Assembly (NCBI RefSeq): GCF_000430765.1
Contig: NZ_KE387243.1
Span: 9,225 to 73,224, forward strand
From: Peribacillus kribbensis DSM 17871
GTDB taxonomy: Bacteria > Bacillota > Bacilli > Bacillales > DSM-1321
Reading direction: 5' to 3'
Length of the DNA stretch: 64,000 nucleotides
Part shown: in pieces, positions 56,883-64,000 of the stretch
Layout: each line of letters opens with the position of its first letter
How positions within the stretch are numbered: position 1 is the stretch's first letter
The notes under the pieces: model-generated
The model's input: only the letters and a program-made list of their open reading frames with translations
Told to the model about the DNA's origin: nothing
The model's database searches: none
Program-made: the position numbers and the translations under genes

Positions 56883-58013
56883 ATGAATATAGATAAAGTG
56901 GAAATTTCTAGACTTAAAATGCCACTAAAAAACCAATTTGAGACCAGCTTTGGCCGTTTGACATATAAAGATTTTCTCGTAGTCAGTGTCCATAGCGGCG
57001 ACTTTATAGGATATGCAGAAAGCGCTTCTCTTCCATATCCTATATATAATGAAGAAACCACAGGAACCGTCAGTTATATTCTTAAGGAATTTCTTATTCC
57101 TAAATTGTTCTCAGCTAAAAGCATCAAACATCCCACTGACATTCATGAACTCTTTATGCCAATCCGACGGAATAACATGGCTAAAGCTGTCCTTGATGGA
57201 GCGATTTGGGATTTATATTCAAAACAACAAGGTATTTCACTTGCAACCGCTCTTGGGGGTCATAAAAGTGAAATTGATGTAGGCGTCAGTATCGGTATCG
57301 AGGATACCGTCGAAAAAGTGCTCGAGAAAGTGGAGCAATTTATTGGAGAAGGTTACAAAAAAATTAAAATAAAAATTAAACCAGGTCATGATGTCGAAGT
57401 GATTCGTGCCATTCGGGAACAATTTAGCCCTAATATCCCGTTGATGGCAGATGCAAACTCAGCTTACTCATTAAATGATGTGAATATCCTTAAACAATTG
57501 GACCAGTTTAACCTTATTATGATTGAGCAGCCATTGTCTCACGATGACATTATTGATCATGCTAAGCTTCAAGAACAGCTGGCTACGCCAATTTGCCTGG
57601 ATGAAAGTATTCATTCAGTGGAAGACGCTAGAAAAGCTATTGAACTAGGAAGTTGTAAAATTATAAATATTAAGGTTGGTCGTGTGGGCGGACTGACAGA
57701 AGCTAAAAAAATTCATGATTTATGTAAATCTCACAATATTCCGGTTTGGTGTGGGGGGATGCTTGAAGCTGGGATCGGACGTGCACATAATATTGCCCTT
57801 TCGTCGCTCGACAACTTTAGTATCCCTGGGGATACATCCGCTTCTGATCGTTATTGGGCTTATGATATCGTTACGCCAGAGGTCATGTTATCTCAACCAG
57901 GTAGGCTTCAAGTGCCGGACTCTCCCGGTATTGGCTATGAAATCAACGAAGCAGTATTGAATCAATATGTGATCGATAAAGAGTTATTTACAAAGGAATT
58001 GATATTGAAATAA
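56883..58013 (+). CDS. N-succinylamino acid racemase / OSBS-family enolase superfamily protein
   Basis: 376 residues, muconate-lactonising subgroup. Catalytic lysines are Lys164 in KIKIKIKPG and Lys264 in NIKVGRVGG, on opposite faces. Metal ligands are Asp190 (MADANSAY), Glu215 (IEQPL) and Asp240 (LDES). MLEAGIGRAHN and PGDTSASDRY are signatures of the NSAR/OSBS family rather than dipeptide epimerases. With no menaquinone genes near and GNAT and M20 genes downstream, N-succinylamino acid racemisation is the better guess. ATG 56883 follows AAAGGGG; the longer frame overlaps the RpiR gene. Confidence 0.88.
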   Translation: MNIDKVEISRLKMPLKNQFETSFGRLTYKDFLVVSVHSGDFIGYAESASLPYPIYNEETTGTVSYILKEFLIPKLFSAKSIKHPTDIHELFMPIRRNNMAKAVLDGAIWDLYSKQQGISLATALGGHKSEIDVGVSIGIEDTVEKVLEKVEQFIGEGYKKIKIKIKPGHDVEVIRAIREQFSPNIPLMADANSAYSLNDVNILKQLDQFNLIMIEQPLSHDDIIDHAKLQEQLATPICLDESIHSVEDARKAIELGSCKIINIKVGRVGGLTEAKKIHDLCKSHNIPVWCGGMLEAGIGRAHNIALSSLDNFSIPGDTSASDRYWAYDIVTPEVMLSQPGRLQVPDSPGIGYEINEAVLNQYVIDKELFTKELILK

Positions 58014-58047
58014 AGAAATAGTAGAACTAATAAACAGGAGGGATAAA

Positions 58048-59655
58048 ATGTTTGATTTCATTATAAAAGGTGGACAGGTTTTTGATGGTACAGAAAATCC
58101 ATGGACGAAACTAGATATTGGTATTAAAAACGGGGTAATTTGTAAAATGGGTGATTTAAGTAATGAACAGGCTGCAACAGTGATAGATGCTAAGGGCTTG
58201 GCTGTTTCACCTGGATTTATCGATACGCATGTTCATTCTGATTTACTCTGTACCAAACCAGAAATCCATCATATAAAAGTATTACAAGGTGTTACCACTG
58301 AATTATTTGGACAGGATGGTATTTCTGTTGCGCCAGTATCTGAAGAAACCAAGCCTCTATGGCAAAAGCAGTTAAAAGGACTCAATGGAGATATTGGCGA
58401 TTGGCCATGGAACACAATCGATGAATACCTTCATTTTTTGGAAAATTCAAAAATTGCAGGGAATGCGACATACTTGGTGCCACATGGGGCTGTACGGACA
58501 CTTGTCATGGGCTTTGATGGACGTCCGGCGACAAAAGACGAAATGGATCAAATGCAACTCCTTGTGGAAGAGGGGATAAAGCAGGGAGCAGTAGGGGTAT
58601 CTTCAGGTTTGGTGTATCCTCCCAATGTGTTTTCCAATAAAGAAGAGTTAATTGCTATCTGCAAAGGGGCAGCTAAATATGACGGCTGCTTTGTGGTTCA
58701 CATTCGAAACGAGAGCAACCACTCCTTAGAAGCGTTGGATGAAGTCATTGATGTCGCCCGTCAATCAGGTGTTCGTCTTCATGTCTCTCATTTCAAAGTG
58801 GCAGGTAAAACAAATCGAGAAAAATTTGTAAAAGCACTTGAAAAAATGGACCAGGGCCGTAAGGAAGGAATTGAAATCACATTTGATCAATACCCGTATA
58901 CAGCTGGATCAACTGTATTTCACGCTATTTTACCTCCTTGGATGCATGCAGGAGGAACTTCTGAACTGTTAGAAAAATTAACGGAACCGGAAATCCGAGA
59001 AAAAATAAAGCAAGAATTTAAGCATAATGAAGACTACGAAAACTGGGTCCTTACCTGTGGTTGGGAAAACATTATTATTTCTGCCGTTTCTACAGAAAAA
59101 AACCGCTGGGCCGAAGGCAAAAACATGATCGAAGTTGCTAAATTACTAAAAGAAGACCCTGCAGACGCAGCCTTTGATTTACTAATCGAGGAGAATGCGG
59201 GAATTACGATGGTGGTTCATTGGGGCGATGAGGGTGATGTAATTTATGGAATGCAACATCCGCTACAGATAGTGGGGTCGGACGGGATTTTTGGTGGGAA
59301 ACCCCATCCTAGACTTTACGGAACATATCCACGTGTGTTAGGAAGATATGTGCGCGAAAAACATGCCCTTACACTCGAACAGGCCGTGCGTAGGATGACA
59401 GGGGCGCCTGCACAATTGCTTCGTTTAAAAGATAGAGGATTAATCCGAGAAAGTTATGCCGCGGACATTGTAGTGTTTGATCCCAAAACAGTGAATGACC
59501 AATCAACATACGAAAACCCACTAGAAGAGCCAGTTGGAATAATTTACGTCTTTGTAAATGGTCAGCTGGCCGTAAAAGAAGGCAAGTATATCGGTACTAC
59601 CGCAGGAAAAGTGTTGCGACAGGAGAACAGTTATGCAAGCAAAGTTTATCTATAA
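58048..59655 (+). CDS. N-acyl-D-amino-acid deacylase (D-aminoacylase)
   Basis: 535 residues, amidohydrolase superfamily. It begins FDFIIKGGQVFDGTENPW with metal ligands His61 and His63 in FIDTHVHSD. Later motifs VVHIRNES and LHVSHFK supply the bridging and histidine ligands, and GSDGIFGGKPHPR the catalytic Asp. It hydrolyses N-acyl-D-amino acids to the free D-amino acid. AGGAGGG precedes the ATG. The stop overlaps the start of the GNAT gene by 23 bp. Confidence 0.92.
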   Translation: MFDFIIKGGQVFDGTENPWTKLDIGIKNGVICKMGDLSNEQAATVIDAKGLAVSPGFIDTHVHSDLLCTKPEIHHIKVLQGVTTELFGQDGISVAPVSEETKPLWQKQLKGLNGDIGDWPWNTIDEYLHFLENSKIAGNATYLVPHGAVRTLVMGFDGRPATKDEMDQMQLLVEEGIKQGAVGVSSGLVYPPNVFSNKEELIAICKGAAKYDGCFVVHIRNESNHSLEALDEVIDVARQSGVRLHVSHFKVAGKTNREKFVKALEKMDQGRKEGIEITFDQYPYTAGSTVFHAILPPWMHAGGTSELLEKLTEPEIREKIKQEFKHNEDYENWVLTCGWENIIISAVSTEKNRWAEGKNMIEVAKLLKEDPADAAFDLLIEENAGITMVVHWGDEGDVIYGMQHPLQIVGSDGIFGGKPHPRLYGTYPRVLGRYVREKHALTLEQAVRRMTGAPAQLLRLKDRGLIRESYAADIVVFDPKTVNDQSTYENPLEEPVGIIYVFVNGQLAVKEGKYIGTTAGKVLRQENSYASKVYL

Positions 59656-60466
59656 GATTATAACTGAACTCGAACCACTGTCTGACATTGTTGAATTACA
59701 AAAAATAGTGTGGGGAGAAGAGGTAGTCACCTCTCTCCCACAAATGATGGCTGCCATTCACAACGGCGGGGTCGTGATTGGTGCATTTGAAAAGGAATCC
59801 AGTACACTAGTGGGATTTTGCTATGGATTTGCCGGATACAGTAATGTTAGAAAAAAGCCATATTTATGTTCTCATATGATGGCCATACACCCCCAATATC
59901 GAAATCAAGGAATCGGTAAGCAATTAAAATTAAAACAACGAGAGTGGGCAATTGAATATGGCTACGAAAAAATAATATGGACTTTTGACCCCCTTGAAGT
60001 TAAAAATGGATATCTTAACCTATCTAAACTGGGCGGATATGTAAAAACGTATATTGAAGCTTATTATGGTTACATGAATGATAAATTAAATAAAGATACA
60101 CCCTCCGACAGATTCTTGGTGGAATGGGATCTTTTGTCTGAACCGGTGATATTTGCGATTGAGGAAACCCGCAACCAAGCCGAGTGGAAGAATTACGAAA
60201 AACTATCTGACATTAAGTTTGACGGTGAACATCCTATTCCTAGTGATGATTATAGATTGCAACAACATATTTCAGGTTATCTGATACCTATTCCAAAAGA
60301 GGTACGGCAAATGAAGGATGACGCACCTGAACTGTTCCAAGTGTGGCGATCATACACTCGCAATAAACTAAATGAAGCCCTTTCAAATGGCTATCATGTC
60401 ACCGGGGTGATTCCGGAAGATCATATTGCGTATTACGTACTAGAAAGAAGTGATCCTTCTGCATAA
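59633..60466 (+). CDS. GNAT acyltransferase, probable D-amino acid N-succinyltransferase
   Basis: 277 residues, longer than a minimal GNAT. The acyl-CoA loop is RNQGIG at 90-95 in MAIHPQYRNQGIGKQLKLKQ, followed by IIWTFDPLEVKNGYLNLSKLGG, features of the COG3375 group. A COG3375 member works as a D-amino-acid-specific succinyltransferase beside NSAR in Geobacillus kaustophilus, and the same neighbours occur here. The substrate is inferred from that precedent. It overlaps both the deacylase gene (23 bp) and the M20 gene (17 bp). Confidence 0.85.
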   Translation: MQAKFIYKIITELEPLSDIVELQKIVWGEEVVTSLPQMMAAIHNGGVVIGAFEKESSTLVGFCYGFAGYSNVRKKPYLCSHMMAIHPQYRNQGIGKQLKLKQREWAIEYGYEKIIWTFDPLEVKNGYLNLSKLGGYVKTYIEAYYGYMNDKLNKDTPSDRFLVEWDLLSEPVIFAIEETRNQAEWKNYEKLSDIKFDGEHPIPSDDYRLQQHISGYLIPIPKEVRQMKDDAPELFQVWRSYTRNKLNEALSNGYHVTGVIPEDHIAYYVLERSDPSA

Positions 60467-61664
60467 TACACAAACAAACATTAGTCTATCTAGAATCAAA
60501 GAATGGGTGAGGAATAACAACACTCTTCTGCTAGATACTTACGACAAATTACATGACTTGGCAGAAGTTAGTTGGAAGGAACAAAAAACGAGAGATTTCC
60601 TTTGTAAAGAACTAGATAAACTAGGTCTTCCATACGAAACGTACCCAAGTCATTGTGGAATAGTGGTTAAATGGAACAGCGGTACTCTTGGCCCAACTAT
60701 CGCTTTACGGACGGACATGGATGCATTATGGCAGAATGTGGAAGGTGTATGGAAGGCAAACCATTCATGCGGGCATGACGCGCATATGACCATGGTTTTA
60801 AATACTCTTCGTTGTTTAAAGGAATTCAAATTCCAACCGAATAGTGGATGCCTAAAAATTATTTTCCAACCTGCTGAAGAGACAGGGAAAGGTGCTCAAG
60901 CAATCATAAAAGATGGAATAGTCGATGACGTGGATTTCTTGCTCGGTATTCATGTTAGACCGGTATTCGAACTTGGGATGGGGCAGGCATCCTCTGCTAT
61001 TTACCATGGAGCTGCCACTCTTTTAAAAGGAAAAATTAAAGGGATACAATCCCATGGGTCAAGACCTAATCTGGGCATTAATGTGGTAGATTCCCTTGGG
61101 GCGATTATAAGTGCGGTTAATTCGGTTAAGGTTGATCCAACCTTACCAAGTTCAGCAAAAGTTACACAAGTGAAAGCCGGTGGGGAAAACATCAATGTTA
61201 TTCCCGATGAAGCAGAGTTTAGTATCGATCTTAGAGCACAAACGAATAAGGCCATGGAAGCTTTAACAGAAAGTGTAATGAGAGCTGTTCAATATGCAGG
61301 GGAAGCCAATGGCGCTGAAGTACAACTTGAAATTCGTGCGCATATGGCAGCAGCAGAGAAAAGCCCTGATATGGAAGAAATAGTGGGAGAAGTGGTTCGC
61401 CAAATACTTGGTGAAAAATCACTTGTCCAACCTCCTGTTACACCGGGCGGGGAAGATTTTCATTTTTATACAAAGGAAAGACCTAATATTCAAGCAACGA
61501 TGGTAGGGTTAGGTACAGGCCTAGAACCGGGTCTTCATCACCCAAATATGAAATTTAACTTAGCATCTTTGGGGAATGGCGTAGCTATTTTAACAGCCTC
61601 TGTCATTAAGTTATTTGAAAAAAAACGAGATAAACTAAAGGAGTATAAGAATGATAGAGTCTAA
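60450..61664 (+). CDS. M20-family amidohydrolase, probable N-acyl/N-succinyl-L-amino acid hydrolase
   Basis: 404 residues. The metal-binding motif CGHDAHMTM is at 107-115, the catalytic Glu pair in FQPAEETGKGA, and GIHV plus PGGEDFHFY are downstream, as in M20D aminoacylase/amidohydrolases. In the NSAR pathway the M20 partner removes succinate from N-succinyl-L-amino acids. The start is a GTG at 60450 inside the previous gene with a weak AAAG leader, so the N-terminus is less certain. It overlaps the RidA gene by 14 bp. Confidence 0.88.
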   Translation: MILLHNTQTNISLSRIKEWVRNNNTLLLDTYDKLHDLAEVSWKEQKTRDFLCKELDKLGLPYETYPSHCGIVVKWNSGTLGPTIALRTDMDALWQNVEGVWKANHSCGHDAHMTMVLNTLRCLKEFKFQPNSGCLKIIFQPAEETGKGAQAIIKDGIVDDVDFLLGIHVRPVFELGMGQASSAIYHGAATLLKGKIKGIQSHGSRPNLGINVVDSLGAIISAVNSVKVDPTLPSSAKVTQVKAGGENINVIPDEAEFSIDLRAQTNKAMEALTESVMRAVQYAGEANGAEVQLEIRAHMAAAEKSPDMEEIVGEVVRQILGEKSLVQPPVTPGGEDFHFYTKERPNIQATMVGLGTGLEPGLHHPNMKFNLASLGNGVAILTASVIKLFEKKRDKLKEYKNDRV

Positions 61665-62109
61665 AATAAAAGAACTTGGATATGAGTTACCACCAGCACC
61701 AGCACCACTGGCCAATTATGTTACCATTAATCGTTCTGGAAACCTTCTTTTTACTTCTGGCTCCGGATGCTTTATCGATGGAAAGCCACTTTACCAAGGT
61801 AGGCTTGGAGAAGATATTTCTATCGAGCAAGGCTATGACGCGGCTAGAATTACTGCTTTAAATTTACTCAGTATAGTAAAGGAAGAGCTCGGGGATTTAA
61901 ATAAAGTGAAAAAAGTAGTCAAACTACTCGGATTTGTAAGTTCTACATATGACTTTTATAATCATCCACAAGTAATCAATGGTGCTTCAGATCTTTTGGT
62001 AGAGGTTTTCGGGGAAAAGGGGAAGCACGCAAGGTCGGCTATAGGAACCGGTGTCCTTCCCTTGAATTTACCAGTTGAAATTGAGATGGTCCTAGAAATA
62101 GAAGAGTGA
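61651..62109 (+). CDS. RidA/YjgF-family protein
   Basis: 152 residues, longer than canonical RidA (about 125) and of the subgroup beginning ELGYELPPAPAPLANYV. GNLLFTSGSGCF and ARSAIGTGVLPLNLPVEIEM are family blocks; the usual substrate-site Arg is in HARSAIG. RidA proteins hydrolyse reactive enamines/imines from amino acid metabolism. It closes the five-gene overlapping set and may clear imines or a hydantoin-type intermediate (inference). AAAGGAG precedes the ATG. Confidence 0.88.
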   Translation: MIESKIKELGYELPPAPAPLANYVTINRSGNLLFTSGSGCFIDGKPLYQGRLGEDISIEQGYDAARITALNLLSIVKEELGDLNKVKKVVKLLGFVSSTYDFYNHPQVINGASDLLVEVFGEKGKHARSAIGTGVLPLNLPVEIEMVLEIEE

Positions 62110-62169
62110 AAGATAAGTTACTTAAGGTACGATACGCGTTAAAAGAAAATTAAATGTTCAATCATAGAG

Positions 62170-62198
62170 GCTGCTTAAATTTTTGAGTAGCTTTTTTT
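62170..62198 (+). terminator. Terminator of the D-amino acid operon
   Basis: GCTGCT (62170-62175) / AGTAGC (62186-62191), one G-T pair, followed by seven T. Confidence 0.7.
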
Positions 62199-62936
62199 GA
62201 GAGATAAGAAAGTATATAATTTTTTTCCATCACAGTCCTTGATACTGTGTTATTTTTTGTATGTAAGGCAATTTTTTATACGGTATTTTCCACACTTTTA
62301 TAGGGTTTAAATGCAGGATATGCCCTATGTACCCTCCGCTCAATTAGCTGAGGATGAACAAATCGTATTGGAGTATGATGACACAGTCGGGATGGAAAGT
62401 GGGTATCCACACGCGAATAGCCAAAGGATTGTTTGCTGGTTTGTTCGCTCTTTCGCTTTCACTTTTTGGTCTGAGTCCCAATGAAGTCGTCTTAAAAGCG
62501 AGCACGGTTCCAACAGTGTTAAGTGGTGTGCTAAAAAGCCTTCCATGTACAAAACTATATCCTCTTCTAGAGTCGCTTCTGTCTGTTAGCGGATATAAGT
62601 ATTGGATTGGCACCCGAGTGTTTTGAGACATTTGGTAAAGTAGAATAGAAGTCGCGACCAATTTTATATTCAAATAGCATGTTACTGGGAATCGCGCTCT
62701 GTAGAGGTTAGGGAAAACGGTTAGTTGGCTTGGTCTTCAATACAAACTCTTACTTGGTTTAGTTGGTCTGATTCCTGCAAGATTTAATTTCCAAGCGCAC
62801 AAATCAGTTAAAGCCAAGACTAGGGCGTGCATTTTTATAAATCTCTTTTAAAATTGATGATTTAGCCATGCCGGCTTTTTCCACCTTTTTAAGAACAGAA
62901 TAACAAAGGCATTTTTCACTATTTCAAATTTTTAGA

Positions 62937-63028
62937 AAATACTGTCATCATTTTAAATATTGTGATAACATAAATAATAAATACAGTATTACTTAAAAAA
63001 TTACAGTCAGATATGAAACACAGTATTT
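62937..63028. promoter_or_regulatory. Three ACAGTATT sites before the XRE-cupin gene
   Basis: AAATACTGT (62937-62945) is the inverse of ACAGTATT (62983-62990), and ACAGTATTT recurs at 63020-63028. They are likely autoregulatory sites for the adjacent XRE protein (inference). Confidence 0.45.
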
Positions 63029-63053
63029 GCTAAGAGTGCTGGAGGTTTTACTA

Positions 63054-63599
63054 GTGGAAGAAGAAGTATCAAAAAGGATCAAGGAATGGCGATTGGAAAG
63101 GAAGTTGACGTTGAAGGAGCTGAGTGAGAAAACGGGATTATCCGTCAGTTTTTTATCGCAGGTTGAACGAGGCTCATCTTCAATTGCTATTACGTCGCTA
63201 AAAAAGATAGCTGATGCAGTAGAGGTTCCAATAACCAGCTTTTTCGAGGATTATGCTAACAACAATTACATAGTTCGGGCACAAGAGCAAAAACCCTTTC
63301 GCTTGGAAGGATCAGGTGTGGTTTATACGAGATTAGGAGGGGAGTTTGCAGGGAGGACGGTAGAACCACTGTTGTTAACAATTCCTCCAGGTCAGCCTGG
63401 TGAAAAATCCACGAACCATCCTGGTGAAGAATTTTATTACGTTCTTGAAGGGGAACTTTATTTTGAGGTTGATGGAGAAGAGTACACTGTAAAATCAGGT
63501 GATTCTATTCATTTTCCATCCACATCTACACATTTTATGTCAAACCCTCTCAATCAAATTGCAAAGGTACTTTGTTTTGTCACACCGGTTATTTTTTAG
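63054..63599 (+). CDS. XRE-family regulator with cupin sensor domain
   Basis: 181 residues from GTG 63054 (GGAGG 8 nt upstream; the TTG at 63027 has none). The N-terminal HTH_3 is IKEWRLERKLTLKELSEKTG and following VSFLSQVERGSSS (about 8-55). The C-terminal cupin_2 domain is HPGEEFYYVLEGELYFEVDG with GDSIHFPSTSTHFMSNP (about 110-175), the typical SutR/PuuR-like layout in which the cupin binds a small metabolite. It probably regulates the hydantoinase-type gene that follows and perhaps the D-amino acid block upstream. Confidence 0.9.
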   Translation: MEEEVSKRIKEWRLERKLTLKELSEKTGLSVSFLSQVERGSSSIAITSLKKIADAVEVPITSFFEDYANNNYIVRAQEQKPFRLEGSGVVYTRLGGEFAGRTVEPLLLTIPPGQPGEKSTNHPGEEFYYVLEGELYFEVDGEEYTVKSGDSIHFPSTSTHFMSNPLNQIAKVLCFVTPVIF

Positions 63600-63640
63600 A
63601 AAAGCAGTTATTTAAATAATCTATAAGGTGGTTAAAGTCA

Positions 63641-64000
63641 TGAGAGTTGCAACTGATATTGGTGGAACATTTACGGATTTAGTTTATGTTGATCAGCAAG
63701 GGAAAATTGGCGTCGCTAAAAGCCATACTACTCCTCCGAACTTTGAACAAGGTGTGCTGGATGTCATCAGTGTTAGCGGTATTGGCACTGAACAGCTAGA
63801 AACGTTTATCCATGGTACGACCGTAATAATTAACGCCTTAACAGAGAGAAAAGGTGTAAAGACAGGCTTGATTACAACCAAAGGGTTTAGAGATGTGCTG
63901 GAAATCGCCCGTGGAAACCGACCAGATCTATTTAATATCCAATACGAAAAGCCTGCTCCTTTCGTTCCTCGTTATCTACGCCAGGAAGTTGAAGAGCGCT
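63641..64000 (+). CDS. Hydantoinase/oxoprolinase A family protein (HyuA), 5' part
   Basis: 120 codons are visible before the window ends. The frame starts MRVATDIGGTFTDLVYVDQQ, the actin-like phosphate loop of Hydant_A_N proteins. It continues FIHGTTVIINALTERKGVKT and FRDVLEIARGNRPDLFN, both diagnostic. Family members hydrolyse N-methylhydantoin or 5-oxoproline with ATP, or carboxylate ketones, together with a HyuB partner that should lie just beyond the window. ATAAGGTGG precedes the ATG. Its position after the XRE-cupin gene suggests that it is that regulator's target. Confidence 0.9.

Larger units (their letters stand above)
62110..63053. other. 944-bp gap: terminator, unrecognised coding-like stretch, repeated regulatory sites
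   Basis: A terminator lies at 62170-62198. From about 62312 to 62640 frames on both strands are open but in conflict; one begins MQDMPYVPSAQLAEDEQIVL and ends after 57 codons, another covers 62354-62626. I recognise none and see no good ribosome site, so a decayed gene is the best guess. From 62937 repeated ACAGTATT motifs precede the next regulator. Confidence 0.4.

Noticed and set aside
56883-58013. L-Ala-D/L-Glu epimerase (YkfB type)
   Set aside because: The MLEAGIGRAHN and PGDTSASDRY motifs fit NSAR/OSBS better than dipeptide epimerases.
62354-62626. 90-codon plus-strand ORF
   Set aside because: No ribosome site or recognisable family, with open frames on the opposite strand over the same bases.

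Overview
The window looks like chromosomal DNA of a low-GC Gram-positive bacterium of the Bacillaceae. Strong AGGAGG-type ribosome sites, many TTG/GTG starts, a dlt operon with dltX, cre-like sites, a ZTP-type riboswitch and the Bacillus-like protein families all point there. The genus is not decided (Bacillus/Cytobacillus/Neobacillus-like is an inference). No plasmid or complete phage functions are seen. There are unusually many decayed genes.

Layout. 1-9.1 kb: a 52-bp tandem hairpin repeat, then housekeeping and stress genes (azoreductase with a CatR/YodB-type repressor, GNAT, a frameshifted gene, a gutted DHA2 efflux pump beside its TetR regulator, CBS protein, radical SAM, lipoprotein, HIT protein, ECF S-component). 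9.5-15.5 kb: cytoplasmic alpha-amylase, an rtcB ruin, an APC permease behind a ZTP-type riboswitch with terminator, and an ImmA-like protein with an altered zinc motif. 15.6-19.9 kb: dltXABCD for D-alanylation of teichoic acids, on the minus strand. 20.0-20.4 kb: a graveyard of tatA, 5S rRNA and tRNA-fMet remnants. 20.6-28.1 kb: an amidase and a first complete oligopeptide ABC transporter. 28.7-35.4 kb: a LevR/CelR-type activator, a sigma-54 promoter, and a cellobiose-type PTS with a GH1 phospho-beta-glucosidase. 35.6-37.2 kb: a composite pseudogene. 37.6-43.5 kb: a LacI regulator, a sugar ABC transporter lacking its own ATPase, and a GH32 beta-fructosidase, with matched operators.

44.2-64.0 kb is the most interesting part. 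A phage terminase remnant is followed by a near-consensus sigma-A promoter, a decayed VanX/DdpX D-Ala-D-Ala dipeptidase and a complete DdpABCDF-like peptide transporter. Downstream lie a truncated XRE regulator, an amidase, an MFS permease, an M81 peptidase, an RpiR regulator, an N-succinylamino acid racemase/OSBS-type enolase, an N-acyl-D-amino-acid deacylase, a COG3375-like GNAT, an M20 amidohydrolase and a RidA protein. An XRE-cupin regulator and the start of a hydantoinase/oxoprolinase A gene follow. The racemase + GNAT + M20 trio matches the D-to-L amino acid pathway known from Geobacillus (succinylate D-amino acid, racemise, desuccinylate). My reading is that the whole block imports D-residue peptides or N-acyl-D-amino acids, releases the D-amino acids and converts them irreversibly to L-amino acids. 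The enzyme families are seen or recognised; the combined pathway is inferred.
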